Source: an uncultured Phycisphaerales bacterium (GTDB lineage: Bacteria; Planctomycetota; Phycisphaerae; Phycisphaerales; UBA1924). From it: a stretch of DNA of 6,780 bases. Position 1 is the stretch's first letter; every line of letters begins with the position of its first letter. The notes under the pieces are model-generated. The model ran no database searches. It was not told the DNA's origin and saw only the letters and a list, made by a program, of their open reading frames with translations. The translations under genes and the position numbers were made by a program. Below, in pieces: positions 5,879 to 6,780 of this stretch. The stretch lies in contig CALFMQ010000210.1 of assembly GCA_937879825.1 (NCBI GenBank), forward strand, positions 1 through 6,780, read 5' to 3'.

Positions 5879-6544
5879 ATGCGCCACCGCGCCATGCTCA
5901 TCGTCATCGCCGCCGCGCTCGCGTCCGGATGCGCACGCACCACGATCGATCACTCGATCCCGACCGACTACCCGCGCACCGACGACACCGCCGCACTCGA
6001 CTTCTGGCACGATCTCTCGCAGCGCGCCGCCATCACCAACGACGAAGGCCTCCACGGCGTCCTCGTCCTCATGGCCGGAAACGATCCCACAACTTCCTAC
6101 GAGGGCCGCCTCGATCTCCTCCGCGAGGAGGGCTGGATCCCGCAGTCATTCAATGAGGCACCCAACCTCGCCATGCAACGAGGCACGCTCTCTAAGGCCA
6201 TCGTCGAGGCCCTCGGGATCGAGGGCGGCGTCATGTACAGCGTCACGGGCGCCCGCCGGTACGCCGACCGCGAACTCGTCGCGCTCAATGTCATGCCGCC
6301 CGGCACCGAACTCCAGGCCATCTCCGGCGCCGATTTCCTCGGCATCATCACCCGGGCGCAGGGCTACGCCATGCTCAAGGGCGTCGAACTCGGCAATAAG
6401 TCATTCGCCGACACGCCGACAGCGCTCGATCCCGCGCCCATCGCCCCGACGCCCGCCGAGCCGCAACCGACGCCTTCGCCGCGCCCCACGCGCGACGGCG
6501 ACATCGAGTGGACAACCATTCCCGCGGGCGACGCCCCAAGATGA
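5879..6544 (+). CDS. Predicted lipoprotein of unrecognised family
   Basis: The 221-aa product begins with a short basic n-region (MRHR), a hydrophobic core and a lipobox-like ASGC with the lipidated Cys at residue 18. The -3 position is Ala rather than Leu, a tolerated variant. Residues about 38-165 form a compact-looking domain: FWHDLSQRAAITNDEGLHG, then SYEGRLDLLREEGWIP, then QRGTLSKAIVEALGI-GG and an Arg/Tyr-rich segment. The order 'R-x-LL-x-E-G-W-I-P ... RGTL-x-x-x-IVEALGI' is faintly reminiscent of S-layer-homology helices, but I do not assign it. The tail (about 178-208) is a Pro/Thr/Ala linker as found in periplasm-spanning proteins. Start ATG 5879 has GAGGA at 5868-5872, six bases upstream. 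The stop overlaps the next start (ATGA), which implies translational coupling to the CHASE2 receptor. It is probably anchored in the membrane facing the periplasm. Confidence 0.75.
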   Translation: MRHRAMLIVIAAALASGCARTTIDHSIPTDYPRTDDTAALDFWHDLSQRAAITNDEGLHGVLVLMAGNDPTTSYEGRLDLLREEGWIPQSFNEAPNLAMQRGTLSKAIVEALGIEGGVMYSVTGARRYADRELVALNVMPPGTELQAISGADFLGIITRAQGYAMLKGVELGNKSFADTPTALDPAPIAPTPAEPQPTPSPRPTRDGDIEWTTIPAGDAPR

Positions 6545-6780
6545 CCGCCCCCCGGAAGGGGAAGCCGCTCTCGTTCCTGGCCGGCTCCAGCAGAGTCGCG
6601 CGCATGACGCGCGTCCAGTGGATGCTTGGCGTCATCGTCACCATCATCATCACGCTCCTCGCAATCACCGGAGGTCTCCGCTCCATCGAGCAACCGCCCT
6701 TCGACTGGCGTTCCGGGCTGTTCGACAAGCACGCGCCCTCCCCGTCGAACGACCTCGTCCTCGTCGCGCTCGACGACCAG
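6541..6780 (+). CDS. CHASE2-domain membrane receptor, N-terminal 80 codons only (3' truncated by the window edge)
   Basis: ATG 6541 overlaps the lipoprotein stop as ATGA, and the frame stays open to the window end. Visible: a basic cytosolic N terminus of about 25 residues, one transmembrane helix at about 26-46 (WMLGVIVTIIITLLAITGGL), then LRSIEQPPFDWRSGLFD and NDLVLVALDD. An N-terminal membrane helix followed by 'E...D.R...D......ND-hydrophobic-V-hydrophobic-LDD' is how CHASE2 extracytoplasmic sensor domains begin. In known proteins CHASE2 is followed by further membrane helices and a cytosolic output such as an adenylate cyclase, histidine kinase, Ser/Thr kinase or GGDEF/EAL domain. The output here is beyond the window. 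No clear ribosome-binding site precedes the start, which fits coupling to the lipoprotein gene. ATG 6604 is an alternative start but has no motif either. Confidence 0.7.
   Translation, partial: MTAPRKGKPLSFLAGSSRVARMTRVQWMLGVIVTIIITLLAITGGLRSIEQPPFDWRSGLFDKHAPSPSNDLVLVALDDQ

Noticed and set aside
1..6780. tRNA, rRNA, CRISPR array, insertion sequence or phage attachment site
   Set aside because: No cloverleaf, regularly spaced repeat array, transposase-like frame or long terminal repeat was seen. The window reads as ordinary chromosomal operons.

Overview
The window is GC-rich (roughly two thirds G+C by eye, with strong C/G at third codon positions), and every supported gene lies on the + strand. 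It looks like chromosome from a planctomycete, most likely of the Phycisphaerae/Phycisphaerales. The best pointer is a short exported protein ending in an IPAPG + hydrophobic stretch + Arg5 tail, the planctomycete style of PEP-CTERM sorting signal. An XRE-type regulator with a TPR-like sensor half and a CHASE2 receptor next to an outer-membrane barrel gene fit that group but do not prove it.

Layout. (1) Bases 1-1799 are the 3' two thirds of clpB, the Hsp100 disaggregase, entered inside AAA+ module 1. (2) Bases 1800-2304 are a 505-base gap with no convincing gene. It holds clustered GC-rich inverted repeats just after clpB, a perfect 19-bp palindrome, and a nested imperfect hairpin. (3) Bases 2305-4257 look like one transcription unit: a possible 20-codon hydrophobic leader peptide, a 421-aa HTH + TPR-like regulator, a PEP-CTERM exported protein 18 bases later, and a strong hairpin terminator. 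(4) Bases 4289-6780 look like a second unit: a possible sigma70 promoter, an outer-membrane beta-barrel resembling the alginate-export family, a lipoprotein, and the first 80 codons of a CHASE2 membrane receptor that overlaps the lipoprotein stop by ATGA and runs off the window.

How the parts may work together. clpB appears to be an independent housekeeping gene. The second unit pairs a DNA-binding, possibly peptide-sensing regulator with a secreted surface protein, and perhaps with a tiny hydrophobic peptide in its leader. That layout recalls RNPP-type peptide-responsive regulators, but the resemblance rests on architecture only. The third unit encodes proteins predicted for the outer membrane, the periplasm (lipid-anchored) and the inner membrane, in that order. 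This suggests an envelope-spanning sensing or export-sensing system whose output domain lies beyond base 6780. These two units are the parts of the window most likely to hold something undescribed. Four starts have Shine-Dalgarno-like sequences six bases before the start codon, which helped choose starts.
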